51,286 bases of DNA from a virus. The DNA is taken from positions 1 through 51,286 of IMG/VR virus record IMGVR_UViG_3300045919_000132, one strand, 5' to 3'. The position numbers and the translations under genes are program-made. Under the pieces are notes generated by a model. The model was given only the letters and a program-made list of their open reading frames with translations, ran no database searches and was not told the DNA's origin. Shown here piece after piece: positions 8,301 through 15,371 of the stretch; position 1 is the first letter of the stretch, and every line of letters begins with the position of its first letter.

Positions 8301-9094
8301 GCAAGACCCTGTTCAGCAAACGCACGAATCTCCGGCAAATAACGCTTGTCGGAATTGTTGATGGTGTGAACGATCTTGTAGGAAATGTTGTCACCTGCCA
8401 AACCATTCACATCCGGGAGCGTGGCTTTGCCTTTCTCGACAAAGGTAAGGGCTTTCTCTGTCTGCCGATACGCCCACTCCATCAGTTCCCTCGACTTGAT
8501 CCACGCATTACTCGCGGTGCGATACTCGATGCCATAAGGCTTGCGGCGGAACGCCCCTGCCTTGCCATAGAGTTTGCGTCGCTCGGTGTCTTCGTCAAAC
8601 TCCAACATCTCGCAGCCAACGAACACATCCATTGCACGGACAACTTGCTCAAAGTTGTACTTCTTCCAATCAAAGCCAACATGGATGTGACCACCTGCAC
8701 TGCGAAGATTGGCTGCTACATTGGTCGGCCTCGGATTCTGTTGACGAGTCCACGCATTGAAGTCCGGGTCACACCCAAACACACGGGATTCCGGGGTTTC
8801 AAGTTGCTCCCACGGAAACATGCCGGAAGGCTCGATAGCCAAGACCAAACCCAACTTTTCAGCCTCGGATTTCAAGTAGTCCATATTGTAGTCCAGCTTG
8901 GCAACAAACGACTCGATGCTGTCGCAGGGTGGAATGTTGAACTCGACAGCTACGTTGTCCTCTTGGACAGCACATCCCTCACCGATAGGTTTGGGTGCTT
9001 CCTTGGTTCCTCCGATCAATCCGATGGAAGAAACAAATTCGCCTGCTGCATTACGCAAAAACAATTCCGGATCAGCACCAATAGTGAAGTTCAT
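8297..9094 (-). CDS. COOH-NH2 ligase type 2 (phiEco32-like)
   Basis: 265 residues opening with GADPELF at 6-12, typical of the phage phiEco32-like COOH-NH2 ligase type 2 family. AVEFNIPP near 48-55, GGHIHVG near 131-138 and GIEYRTASNAW near 188-198 complete a glutamine-synthetase-like active-site set. Predicted to ligate a carboxylate to an amine using ATP. It is a second ligase type in the same operon as the Amidoligase_2-like protein, which suggests two sequential or distinct amide linkages. Confidence 0.87.
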   Translation of the reverse strand: MNFTIGADPELFLRNAAGEFVSSIGLIGGTKEAPKPIGEGCAVQEDNVAVEFNIPPCDSIESFVAKLDYNMDYLKSEAEKLGLVLAIEPSGMFPWEQLETPESRVFGCDPDFNAWTRQQNPRPTNVAANLRSAGGHIHVGFDWKKYNFEQVVRAMDVFVGCEMLEFDEDTERRKLYGKAGAFRRKPYGIEYRTASNAWIKSRELMEWAYRQTEKALTFVEKGKATLPDVNGLAGDNISYKIVHTINNSDKRYLPEIRAFAEQGLA

Positions 9095-9672
9095 TTGCAG
9101 AGTCCTTGATAGTTGGATTTACGGCCTTGAAGTGCATACAAATCGAGAACAAACAGAGTGGTCCGCTCATCATCGCCGGGGCGGCTAGAATAGTTCGGAT
9201 TGTAAAACTCACAGGCAATTTCATGCGGAATGGTCTTGATCCACTCTCGCATGGCTACTGACTGTGGGGCTGTTTGAAAAAAGGCGGGAGTTCCGATAAA
9301 TCGCATCGGGAAAACGTGTTTGATAATCAGGTTGAGAACATCCATCCACGCGGTAAATGTAAACGGAAGCGGCTTTTTCGGGGCAAGGAGAGAATTCCTC
9401 AGAACCTCACAAAAATCCCCCATTCCGTTAATAGAAATGGAACTGCACCCATTGAACGAGGTGCTCGTTAAATGCAACTTAAGGGTTTCCCCGTAATAAT
9501 TCTCCCCCCAAGGCAATTCGATCATGTTGGGTGTCGACACCATCTGCACGAGATTGGTTCCACTCACCGGATGAAACCTATTCAACCACTCTCCAAACGT
9601 CGGCAGTTCCGGGGCAGGTTTGACGGAATCAGGGGCTTTGAGAGTTTTAGTGGCGGCTTTAGCAATACTCAT
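9091..9672 (-). CDS. hypothetical protein within amide-ligase cassette
   Basis: 193 residues, not recognised. It has an Ala/Lys/Pro-rich N-terminus followed by a mixed alpha/beta-looking body with many aromatic residues. Overlaps the type 2 ligase at ATGA and the class I amidotransferase gene by 14 bases. Its position points to a role with the cassette; no motif supports a function. Confidence 0.72.
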   Translation of the reverse strand: MSIAKAATKTLKAPDSVKPAPELPTFGEWLNRFHPVSGTNLVQMVSTPNMIELPWGENYYGETLKLHLTSTSFNGCSSISINGMGDFCEVLRNSLLAPKKPLPFTFTAWMDVLNLIIKHVFPMRFIGTPAFFQTAPQSVAMREWIKTIPHEIACEFYNPNYSSRPGDDERTTLFVLDLYALQGRKSNYQGLCK

Positions 9673-10312
9673 GGATCAACTCCTTAACGTAATGATTGAA
9701 CTCACAATCTTGGGGCATAAACTCAGGATGACCTTGGACGGCAAGGGACTTCGTTTTGGGAAACCACACAATCTCAGGCTCACCAAACTTGGCGACATTC
9801 TCCTCCTCTATCTCACTCAACCCCTCATAAACAGAAGAGAGATGCCGAGTAGACCAAGCAATGAGGCGATGATCAACATCAAAAGGATACATCATCTGAT
9901 GATGCACCGAGGAAGTGATGATTTGCCGTTTATCGTCCGTGGTAATCTCGTGGTCACCCCCGTGACGATCCACATGCTGCGCCAATTTACCCCCGGACAT
10001 AGCACATACAAGTTGAGCACCTCGACACACGCCGAGGATAGGCACTCCAAACGCTTGGGCGCACTTGACCAAATCTATTTCGGCTTGATCTTGACGGCTC
10101 GGCTTGTCATTGGCAAACGACGCCACGTTGGGCATACCGTAGATGGAAGGCGAAATGTCGGCCCCTCCCCAAATGATCAGCAGATCATCTTTGGTGGGTT
10201 GATGTGCTTCCATGTCCTTGGGCGTATACGCTTTGATGCCCTCAGTACAAATATCACCAAAGGGATAAATACGTCCGGCACCAGTGCCATAACCTGCGCT
10301 AAAAATCCTCAT
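9659..10312 (-). CDS. class I glutamine amidotransferase-like (peptidase C26 type)
   Basis: Start at ATG 10312 (MRIFSAG); the longer frame overlaps the upstream gene. 217 residues. WGGADISPSIYG near 45-56 and the nucleophile elbow GVCRGAQL (Cys near 95) are typical of gamma-glutamyl-hydrolase-like C26 proteins. SSVHHQMMYP near 132-141 and VQGHPEF near 190-196 supply the His and Glu of the triad. It may cleave gamma-glutamyl bonds or release ammonia. Being next to ligases, it could edit or trim the product they make. Confidence 0.87.
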   Translation of the reverse strand: MRIFSAGYGTGAGRIYPFGDICTEGIKAYTPKDMEAHQPTKDDLLIIWGGADISPSIYGMPNVASFANDKPSRQDQAEIDLVKCAQAFGVPILGVCRGAQLVCAMSGGKLAQHVDRHGGDHEITTDDKRQIITSSVHHQMMYPFDVDHRLIAWSTRHLSSVYEGLSEIEEENVAKFGEPEIVWFPKTKSLAVQGHPEFMPQDCEFNHYVKELIHEYC

Positions 10313-10725
10313 TTCGTTTGCTTGTCCTTTTCGACAGTATAAGTCCACATTTCGATCATGTTGCCGGTATTGGGGTTCTTGAAAGCCTCCCCAATCAAAT
10401 TCCAACCCCCTTCAATCAAAGCATCTTGATATTGGTCAGCGTATTTCCATGAGGTTACCAGCCCCAAGAAAATCTGATTGACGGACCAATCCACCTCGGA
10501 ACTGCGTCGAAAAACTTCAAGAACGTTTTCAAGATTGTCCGTGTCGTATTCGGAACTTTCGGCATCTCCATCAAAGTCATATACATCATCTGGATACACT
10601 TGGAACCCACGAACTTCATGAATTCCACAGCAGCCTCCGTAATCTGTGTCGAAAACGAGAGTTTTCCCAATTTTTACGCTGTCATACTCCCGCGTAATTT
10701 TTCGAGGTTTCTCTACTTTAGGCAT
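10309..10725 (-). CDS. hypothetical acidic protein
   Basis: Start at ATG 10725 (MPKVEKP), with GGGAG upstream and overlap with the previous gene's stop. 138 residues, Asp/Glu-rich, with a Cys-Cys pair in the middle (GGCCG). Function not recognised. Its end overlaps the class I amidotransferase start. Confidence 0.7.
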   Translation of the reverse strand: MPKVEKPRKITREYDSVKIGKTLVFDTDYGGCCGIHEVRGFQVYPDDVYDFDGDAESSEYDTDNLENVLEVFRRSSEVDWSVNQIFLGLVTSWKYADQYQDALIEGGWNLIGEAFKNPNTGNMIEMWTYTVEKDKQTK

Positions 10726-11026
10726 TGACCAATTCTCCCTGAGCATTGAAACGTTTCTGTTGAAGCGGAGCGCGAGGCACTTCAATTGCTGAACGAGCCT
10801 CATAAATGATGAAAACCACACCGGGATGTTCATTGGCGAGGGCAGTGGCCCATCGTTCAGCATCAGGTAGGGTGAAGAATCCTTCCTTAATGCCTTTAGC
10901 GATTTTCTCGGCACCCAGTTGATGGGCGTCCGGATCGGCCCGGAGAGTTGCTCGATCCACACCGGGAAGATTTAGCCTTTCGATGGTGGGGTTTGGATCA
11001 GAAGGTGCCACAACAAATTTAAACAC
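10718..11026 (-). CDS. hypothetical protein
   Basis: 102 residues from a GTG start at 11026 with GGGAG eight bases upstream. No recognised domain. The sequence suggests a small alpha/beta protein (GFFTLPDAERWATALANEHP near the centre). Confidence 0.7.
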   Translation of the reverse strand: MFKFVVAPSDPNPTIERLNLPGVDRATLRADPDAHQLGAEKIAKGIKEGFFTLPDAERWATALANEHPGVVFIIYEARSAIEVPRAPLQQKRFNAQGELVNA

Positions 11027-11039
11027 TGTTTATAACTCC

Positions 11040-11333
11040 CTAGTCATCGGTTGACATGACATTAAAAAATCTATCCATATCCTCTTGGATGTTTTCACAA
11101 CGTTGATACCCATACATGTTTTTTAAGAAGTCCAGCTTTTCTTCACCACGAACTGAAAAGGTGTGGCATGAGGTGAACTGCGTTCCCTGAAGAATATCCA
11201 ACAGGATGAAGGCTTGGGCTGCCTCGGTTTGTTCCGAATAACCATCATCGTAAACCTGTTGGATACTGTAGTAAAAAAAGTAACGTTGTCCCCCACCAAA
11301 ATAAAAAATCCAACAACGCCACAACTCGTCCAT
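11040..11333 (-). CDS. hypothetical protein
   Basis: 97 residues, aromatic-rich N-terminus (YFFYYS) and an acidic C-terminus. Soluble, no motif. It starts at the last base of the upstream gene's stop region, so it is coupled. Confidence 0.65.
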   Translation of the reverse strand: MDELWRCWIFYFGGGQRYFFYYSIQQVYDDGYSEQTEAAQAFILLDILQGTQFTSCHTFSVRGEEKLDFLKNMYGYQRCENIQEDMDRFFNVMSTDD

Positions 11334-11815
11334 CAGACAACTCCTCGGATACGTTGAAATTCCTCATGACTAGGACATTTGGAAATTAGCGACAACTCCG
11401 CATAATCACACCATTGGAGTGGACGCTCTCCTGCTTGCCGGTTAAACCACGCCACACCAACGGGCTGGATTCGGTGAAGGATGGGGTTGTTGTTCACCAA
11501 TTGAGGAACAGGACTTGTTTGAATCACAACTCCCCACGACCAAGGATTTTCAACCATCAACAGTTTAAGGGTGCGACAAACAACCGCGCCCCTGACAAAC
11601 CCAAACCGTTGGGCAGCCTCTTCTGCTAACCGAGCCAATCGTTGCAGTTCGGGAGCAAAAGAAGTCTCCCCTATTTGTGGTGTTTTGGGTTGAAAAGGCA
11701 CTACCATGCCGCTACGGGGAAACGTCGAAGATTGACCAAGAAATTCTTGATCCACCGTGATCGCAGCACCAAATGAGTGCTTGATCTTACTTGATTCGGA
11801 GTTTAATTGCCGCAT
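11333..11815 (-). CDS. hypothetical protein
   Basis: Start chosen at ATG 11815 (MRQLNSE), inside the end of the preceding 54-residue gene and preceded by GGAAG; the longer frame to 11929 would overlap that gene almost completely. About 160 residues, no recognised domain. Confidence 0.62.
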   Translation of the reverse strand: MRQLNSESSKIKHSFGAAITVDQEFLGQSSTFPRSGMVVPFQPKTPQIGETSFAPELQRLARLAEEAAQRFGFVRGAVVCRTLKLLMVENPWSWGVVIQTSPVPQLVNNNPILHRIQPVGVAWFNRQAGERPLQWCDYAELSLISKCPSHEEFQRIRGVV

Positions 11816-11951
11816 AATCTTCCGGGGAAAGAGCTTGACCACCAACCAACGCGAGGGTGCGACCTTTGACCTCAAACCGGGACCAGTTCTTCCAACCCAG
11901 TCCGGTAAAAACGTCGTAGGTGCGGCCATTTACTTGCAGGATAATGGGCAT
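11787..11951 (-). CDS. small hypothetical protein (54 aa)
   Basis: ATG 11951 to stop 11787, directly after the 11954-12289 gene. The sequence (MPIILQVNGRTYDVF...) looks like a small beta-rich domain. Its 3' end overlaps the next gene's start by 29 bases. Function unknown. Confidence 0.6.
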   Translation of the reverse strand: MPIILQVNGRTYDVFTGLGWKNWSRFEVKGRTLALVGGQALSPEDYAAIKLRIK

Positions 11952-11953
11952 GT

Positions 11954-12289
11954 TTACAGTTCTCCGTCGTTCTCGTAGTACATGTCATTCACAAATTCCC
12001 GCACCACTTGATGAGCCAGTTCATTCGGCTCTTTCTTGACGGTGTAGGGAATCTTCTTCATGCGGCCTTCCGCAATCTGGCGACCGGTTTTCTTGTTGAA
12101 TACATCATTGCCACCACAAGTAGCAACGCCGACCAGAATCGTCTCGTTATCGACCTCGGTGAACGCAGCAGTGTAGCCGTTGCGCATGTAGCCCTTACCG
12201 ACAGGCTCGAAATGCATGGTCTTGGTGGTGTTGTGGACGAACTTGGTAACAGCGGCTGCAACTGAGGCAACGGTAGTGCGAACTGGCAT
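11954..12289 (-). CDS. hypothetical protein, first gene after dyad element
   Basis: 111 residues; ATG 12289 is preceded by AACAAGGATATAAA and the dyad at 12309-12327. Basic N-terminus, beta-rich centre (TILVGVATCGG) and acidic end. Not recognised. Confidence 0.7.
   Translation of the reverse strand: MPVRTTVASVAAAVTKFVHNTTKTMHFEPVGKGYMRNGYTAAFTEVDNETILVGVATCGGNDVFNKKTGRQIAEGRMKKIPYTVKKEPNELAHQVVREFVNDMYYENDGEL
12144..12155 (+). repeat. TGNNTATCGACC motif, copy 4 (TC variant)
   Basis: TCGTTATCGACC, the only copy with TC instead of TG. In frame as Val-Asp in the 11954-12289 gene. Confidence 0.65.
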
Positions 12290-12308
12290 TTTATATCCTT
12301 GTTAAAAG

Positions 12309-12327
12309 TTATAGACAGTATCTATAA
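12309..12327 (-). promoter_or_regulatory. 19-bp dyad element, site 3
   Basis: TTATAGA-CAGTA-TCTATAA, exactly between the stop of the 12328-12516 gene and the AACAAGG ribosome site of the next gene. The flanking 17 bases are nearly identical to those at 13945. Confidence 0.8.
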
Positions 12328-12516
12328 TTAAGCGGGAAAAACGTACTGCTCAAACTCGGCGAAAGCATCTTCGCCAGAGGCAACATTGATTTTGGTTACG
12401 GGTTGTTCAGGGGAAAAAAGCTCTCCAGAGGGGGGTGAATCGGCCGAATCGTAAAACAACTCGGTACAGGTGACACACAGTTCGGGCTTACCGCATTGCC
12501 CACAAAAATGGCTCAA
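12328..12516 (-). CDS. small zinc-motif protein
   Basis: 62 residues from TTG 12516, with a start/stop overlap (TTGA) with the upstream 54-codon gene. N-terminal CGQC and CVTC make a zinc-ribbon-like pair; the C-terminus is acidic. Its stop abuts the dyad at 12309. Function unknown. Confidence 0.65.
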   Translation of the reverse strand: MSHFCGQCGKPELCVTCTELFYDSADSPPSGELFSPEQPVTKINVASGEDAFAEFEQYVFPA

Positions 12517-12677
12517 GTTGCTTGAACTTTCTTCATGAGTGAAACATATTCTTTCGATGGGGTATTCATGTACGCGCGATATGACTTCAAGGCATTGCGC
12601 CCGATGCGCGAAAAGATGGGAGTAGAGATATGAAAAAGCTGCCCGAAGGCAGCTTTCTTGGTTGCGAGGGTGATCAC
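12513..12677 (-). CDS. small basic protein (54 aa) coupled at both ends
   Basis: GTG 12677 overlaps the previous stop (GTGA) and its own stop overlaps the next TTG start (TTGA), a pattern that supports translation. The product is basic (MITLATKKAAFGQ... to ...MKKVQAT). A terminator-type hairpin lies inside its 5' third. The ribosome site is weak, so coupling is probably needed. Confidence 0.55.
   Translation of the reverse strand: MITLATKKAAFGQLFHISTPIFSRIGRNALKSYRAYMNTPSKEYVSLMKKVQAT
12631..12656 (-). terminator. terminator-like hairpin inside a small gene
   Basis: 9-bp perfect stem (12635-12643 with 12648-12656) with a UUCG-type tetraloop on the minus strand, then a run of five T. It looks like an intrinsic terminator or attenuator for leftward transcripts, although it sits inside the 12513-12677 ORF. 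Confidence 0.65.
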
Positions 12678-13012
12678 TTGGTTTCTTTCGGTGCGATCAG
12701 TTTGTCGAGTTCCTTGTCAATCAACTGCTTGACTTTCTGCCCAGTGCTGCTGTTGATGGCATCCTTGGCTACGGATGCCCCGGCCATAAGGTACATGGTT
12801 TGTCTGTTTGGCAACATGACCGACGTGATACTGAGGGTGGTGAACGTGGTCAGTACGATTGTCAGCACTTTATAGCGATTGTCAGTTTCTTCGCTGAAAG
12901 CGTGGATACAAAAAATTCCGCCGACCAAGAAGGTTACCAACGTAAAAACCAACATCAAACAGGAAAGGTTTTCTGAAACATTTGCCAAATAAATAAAAGT
13001 TTCGATGCTCAT
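12674..13012 (-). CDS. membrane protein, two predicted TM segments
   Basis: 112 residues with a hydrophobic segment around 16-38 (LSCLMLVFTLVTFLVGGIF) and another around 48-66, then a charged Lys/Asp-rich tail. Probably an inner-membrane protein. Coupled by ATGA to the upstream gene. Function unknown. Confidence 0.7.
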   Translation of the reverse strand: MSIETFIYLANVSENLSCLMLVFTLVTFLVGGIFCIHAFSEETDNRYKVLTIVLTTFTTLSITSVMLPNRQTMYLMAGASVAKDAINSSTGQKVKQLIDKELDKLIAPKETK

Positions 13013-13302
13013 GCTTTGACCTCGATTTGAACTTCATCGGAACAGGGGGTCCACGTGGATGGGATGTGTAGGCCATTGACTACAGTGGGAATGATCGTTC
13101 CCCCTTGGCGGCGATAGAGTCGCACCGATACGGACACAGGCTCGGGTTGGATGCGATATTCAAACCGAGAAAAATCCCACGACGCATCTTCTGCTTGGAT
13201 GTTTTCCCACGGACAGGTTGGGCATACACGAAACTGGACAATTTGGCCTTCGGCAGCAGCCAAAAGAATGGCGCTTGCGGCGCGAATTTGATCGACGTTC
13301 AT
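13009..13302 (-). CDS. hypothetical protein
   Basis: 97 residues: an Ala-rich helix at the N-terminus, then a beta-rich body (FEYRIQPEPVSVSVRLYRR). Small proteins of this kind are frequent in phage early regions; function not assigned. ATGA overlap on both sides. Confidence 0.7.
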   Translation of the reverse strand: MNVDQIRAASAILLAAAEGQIVQFRVCPTCPWENIQAEDASWDFSRFEYRIQPEPVSVSVRLYRRQGGTIIPTVVNGLHIPSTWTPCSDEVQIEVKA

Positions 13303-13601
13303 TTTCCAGCAAGCTCCATCAGGTTGACTTCCTTGGACAGATCTGCGAGACGGCGTTGATTATCGACCCGCGTTGCCGTACCTTGAATCACCACACCTTC
13401 ACGACCCGTGGCAAAACGTTGACGCCGACGAGCGGCACGGTTGATGTGCGTGGAACGTGCCGGAGGCGGCAATTGCGGCGGCGAGTTGTAGGTTTTGACC
13501 GGCGGCGGAGCCGAGAACAGATCATGCAGCATGACCAAGATCAAACCGCCGATAAGCAGGATGGGCACAACATACGACAACATCGACCAGATGAAGTTCA
13601 T
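13299..13601 (-). CDS. membrane-anchored hypothetical protein
   Basis: Start at ATG 13601 (MNFIWSM) with GGAG eight bases upstream. 100 residues: one N-terminal TM segment (about 8-27), a Pro-rich linker and a basic Arg-rich tail facing the cytoplasm or periplasm. Coupled to the 33-residue ORF upstream. Function unknown. Confidence 0.68.
   Translation of the reverse strand: MNFIWSMLSYVVPILLIGGLILVMLHDLFSAPPPVKTYNSPPQLPPPARSTHINRAARRRQRFATGREGVVIQGTATRVDNQRRLADLSKEVNLMELAGK
13357..13368 (+). repeat. TGNNTATCGACC motif, copy 5
   Basis: TGATTATCGACC, in frame as Val-Asp in the membrane-anchored protein gene. Confidence 0.8.
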
Positions 13602-13699
13602 TGCGGAATCTCCAAAGGAAAGTGAATCAAGGTAACGAAACAAACAACAACAAGGGCCACCACTAGCAGGTAGCCCAGTACTTCAAACAAATGCCACAT
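13598..13699 (-). CDS. 33-residue single-TM microprotein
   Basis: ATG 13699 lies inside the end of the 13683-13925 gene and the stop overlaps the next ATG (ATGA). Almost the whole product is one hydrophobic segment (YLLVVALVVVCFVTLI), so a membrane microprotein is likely. No clear ribosome site; coupling is probable. Confidence 0.5.
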   Translation of the reverse strand: MWHLFEVLGYLLVVALVVVCFVTLIHFPLEIPQ

Positions 13700-13925
13700 C
13701 GTCAAACGAGGGGCGATCTTCGGGAAAGACTTCCTCGACAATAGGGAAACGAGCCAAACCTCGTGCAGTACGGAATTCCTTCAGGTGTTTGGCCGATTGA
13801 ATGGCGTCGTGGGCGGTGAAGGCCTCGACGGTTCCGATGTTTTCGAGGTTGGATTCGAATTCATCCGGCTTGTTGGGGCGTTGAACACGGGTCACACGCT
13901 GTTGCTGGAACAGAGAGAAGAGCAT
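13683..13925 (-). CDS. hypothetical protein, first gene after dyad element
   Basis: 80 residues from ATG 13925, preceded by AACAAGGATATAAA and the dyad at 13945. Basic N-terminus and acidic C-terminus. Function unknown. Confidence 0.68.
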   Translation of the reverse strand: MLFSLFQQQRVTRVQRPNKPDEFESNLENIGTVEAFTAHDAIQSAKHLKEFRTARGLARFPIVEEVFPEDRPSFDDVAFV

Positions 13926-13944
13926 TTTATATCCTTGTTAAAAG

Positions 13945-13963
13945 TTATAGACAGTATCTATAA
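13945..13963 (-). promoter_or_regulatory. 19-bp dyad element, site 4
   Basis: TTATAGA-CAGTA-TCTATAA, located two bases downstream of the tRNA-Leu 3' end in the leftward direction and upstream of the 13925 gene. Confidence 0.8.
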
Positions 13964-13965
13964 AT

Positions 13966-14048
13966 TGGTGCCCGATATGGGAGTCGAACCCATATGCTTG
14001 CGCGAGGGATTTTAAGTCCCTTGTGTCTACCATTTTCACCAATCGGGC
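13966..14048 (-). tRNA. tRNA-Leu (UAA)
   Basis: 83 nt including an encoded CCA. 7-bp acceptor stem GCCCGAT/ATCGGGC, anticodon loop CTTAAAA giving UAA, a long variable arm typical of class II tRNAs, and a TTCGACT T-loop. Reads UUA codons. Confidence 0.95.
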
Positions 14049-14055
14049 TTGTTGA

Positions 14056-14283
14056 TTAGCCGATGTTGTCCGCAGGATCGGGAACGTCAGCCCACGAATC
14101 CACGACGTACACACTGTTTCGTGTCTCGACGCAATTTTCATCGTGGTTCACCACATCGCTCGTGATGATGCTGCCCCCAATCGTGCAGTTGGGATTGTCA
14201 ACATTGGTGCCCATCAGGATTTTCCGACTACCCCAAAAACTGTCGTAAAGCCTTGCATGGGTAATGTGATACGTAGGTTTCAT
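14056..14283 (-). CDS. hypothetical protein
   Basis: 75 residues from ATG 14283 with an AACAAGGATAAA leader like those after the dyads, though no dyad is present here. Beta-rich, with two Cys. The region IGGSIITSDVVNHD might form a repeated beta structure. Function unknown. Confidence 0.65.
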   Translation of the reverse strand: MKPTYHITHARLYDSFWGSRKILMGTNVDNPNCTIGGSIITSDVVNHDENCVETRNSVYVVDSWADVPDPADNIG

Positions 14284-14302
14284 TTTTTATCCTTGTTAAA
14301 AG

Positions 14303-14380
14303 TTACAGTTTGACAGACCAAGAACCATTTGGCAGTGTAACAACCTGCCATTTGGTTTGATCAACCCAACCTGCACCCAT
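14303..14380 (-). CDS. possible 25-residue protein
   Basis: ATG 14380, three bases after the preceding stop, to TAA 14303. Trp-rich product (MGAGWVDQTKWQVV...). Its stop precedes the leader of the next gene. No Shine-Dalgarno site, so support is weak. Confidence 0.35.
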   Translation of the reverse strand: MGAGWVDQTKWQVVTLPNGSWSVKL

Positions 14381-14382
14381 GA

Positions 14383-14598
14383 TTACAGGTACAGCCCTTT
14401 GGCGGAGAGTTGCGCGGCGATGCTTGAGGCACCGTAGCGTTTCACCGTAATGGCGTGCTTATCGACCGTGGATTTGTGAGTCTCAGCGATGACGCGAGCA
14501 GTTTTGTCGCGTTGCTGTTTCAGGGTCCGCGCCAGATTGCGTGCGGCCTGTTCGTCCGAGATACGGACAGTGCTAACGTTCGTTTGATTCGTGTTCAT
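14383..14598 (-). CDS. hypothetical basic protein
   Basis: Start at ATG 14598 (MNTNQTN), with GGGGGT six bases upstream inside a CATTAC/GTAATG mini-hairpin. 71 residues, Lys/Arg/Ala-rich and probably helical. Function unknown. Confidence 0.65.
   Translation of the reverse strand: MNTNQTNVSTVRISDEQAARNLARTLKQQRDKTARVIAETHKSTVDKHAITVKRYGASSIAAQLSAKGLYL
14456..14467 (+). repeat. TGNNTATCGACC motif, copy 6
   Basis: TGCTTATCGACC, in frame as Val-Asp in the 14383-14598 gene. Confidence 0.8.
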
Positions 14599-14644
14599 GG
14601 CATTACCCCCGTAATGTGATGGAAAAGGTTGAAGCAATTGTTGC

Positions 14645-14839
14645 TTACAGCGGATTGCGGCGCAGGGATTGCAGACCCGGCGTGTGGATCACTTCGTGAT
14701 CCGTGAACGTGTGACGCTCGAAACCACGCGGCACATCTTCCACAGGCTTGCAACGCGGCACATACTTGGCCGCATTGGAAGGAGTCATCGACGCCAGAAT
14801 GGCCGACAACTTACCGGATTTGCTGGTGAGTTTGCTCAT
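14645..14839 (-). CDS. hypothetical basic protein downstream of structured leader
   Basis: Start at ATG 14839 (MSKLTSKSG) with AAGGAG upstream; the longer frame would run through the structured leader and an upstream gene. 64 residues, Ser/Lys-rich N-terminus. Function unknown. Confidence 0.65.
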   Translation of the reverse strand: MSKLTSKSGKLSAILASMTPSNAAKYVPRCKPVEDVPRGFERHTFTDHEVIHTPGLQSLRRNPL

Positions 14840-14854
14840 TTGAATCTCCTTAAT

Positions 14855-14904
14855 CACGGCAAGACGCCGCGATGTGGTGTGTATCGACCGTGACGCACAC
14901 CACA
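14855..14904 (-). ncRNA. structured leader element 1
   Basis: On the minus strand: a 9-bp perfect stem (14896-14904 with 14873-14881) whose 14-nt loop contains the GGTCGATA core, followed by a CGGC/GCCG hairpin inside the 16-nt block at 14855-14870. The same block and order recur at 15925-15975, with a different stem sequence. It ends 15 nt before the ATG at 14839. Likely a cis-acting RNA leader or a DNA-level element. Confidence 0.5.
14878..14889 (+). repeat. TGNNTATCGACC motif, copy 7 (non-coding)
   Basis: TGTGTATCGACC; the TATCGACC core fills the loop of the 9-bp hairpin of leader 1. Confidence 0.8.
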
Positions 14905-14915
14905 CGCGAGGCACC

Positions 14916-15050
14916 CTACAGAATGATGTCAGGTTGAGGTGGGAAGGGCCACGACTCGGTGCGTTGAGTGCGCCAGTGATCTCGGGCCATGTTGCAGACA
15001 ATCCGCAACAAAAAAGCGTATTGAGTGGGAATCAGAGGATAAGGCATCAT
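14916..15050 (-). CDS. small hypothetical protein (44 aa)
   Basis: Start at ATG 15050 (MMPYPL), overlapping the stop of the previous gene (ATGA); a longer frame to 15104 lies inside that gene. 44 residues, Trp/Pro-rich C-terminus. Function unknown. Confidence 0.5.
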   Translation of the reverse strand: MMPYPLIPTQYAFLLRIVCNMARDHWRTQRTESWPFPPQPDIIL

Positions 15051-15187
15051 CCCACCTGTATGTCGCAACGGATTGGAATCATCCTGCCATGCCGAGCCAT
15101 GCACTCGAAACGATGCACATCCTTAGCGTTGTACCAATGACGATTGGCTTGGAGTTCAATCCAACGCCGGGTAATGGATTGGAACAT
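15047..15187 (-). CDS. small hypothetical protein (46 aa), first after dyad
   Basis: ATG 15187 with AAAGGA upstream, 13 bases from the dyad at 15201. 46 residues, basic, with His, Cys and Trp (MFQSITRRWIELQAN...). Coupled to the next gene by ATGA. Function unknown. Confidence 0.6.
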   Translation of the reverse strand: MFQSITRRWIELQANRHWYNAKDVHRFECMARHGRMIPIRCDIQVG

Positions 15188-15200
15188 GGTGAATCCTTTC

Positions 15201-15219
15201 TTATAGATGGTGTCTATAA
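15201..15219 (-). promoter_or_regulatory. 19-bp dyad element, site 5
   Basis: TTATAGA-TGGTG-TCTATAA, 13 bases upstream of the ATG at 15187. The dyad is directly followed by the ribosome site, so any transcript would have a very short leader if this is the promoter core. Confidence 0.8.
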
Positions 15220-15242
15220 TTAAGTTATAACCCTGTTAAAAG

Positions 15243-15371
15243 TTATTGATTGAACAGCAGGACGTTGCGAGCAAACCACAACGGATATCCCTGCAAGCGC
15301 AGGTAAGTGGCAGCCACTTGCGTGTTGCGATGGATTGCCAACCAACGGGCATTGCGAACGTCGCGCATCAT
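15243..15371 (-). CDS. small hypothetical protein (42 aa)
   Basis: Start at ATG 15371 (MMRDVRN), overlapping the upstream stop, with AAAGG upstream. 42 residues, hydrophobic/aromatic C-terminus ending ...LLFNQ. Function unknown. Confidence 0.5.
   Translation of the reverse strand: MMRDVRNARWLAIHRNTQVAATYLRLQGYPLWFARNVLLFNQ

Noticed and set aside
9620-10342. 240-residue rightward ORF
   Set aside because: Antisense to the class I amidotransferase, which has clear catalytic motifs.
14281-14307. A further dyad element before the 14056-14283 gene
   Set aside because: The leader AACAAGGATAAA is shared, but the TTATAGA/TCTATAA arms are absent.
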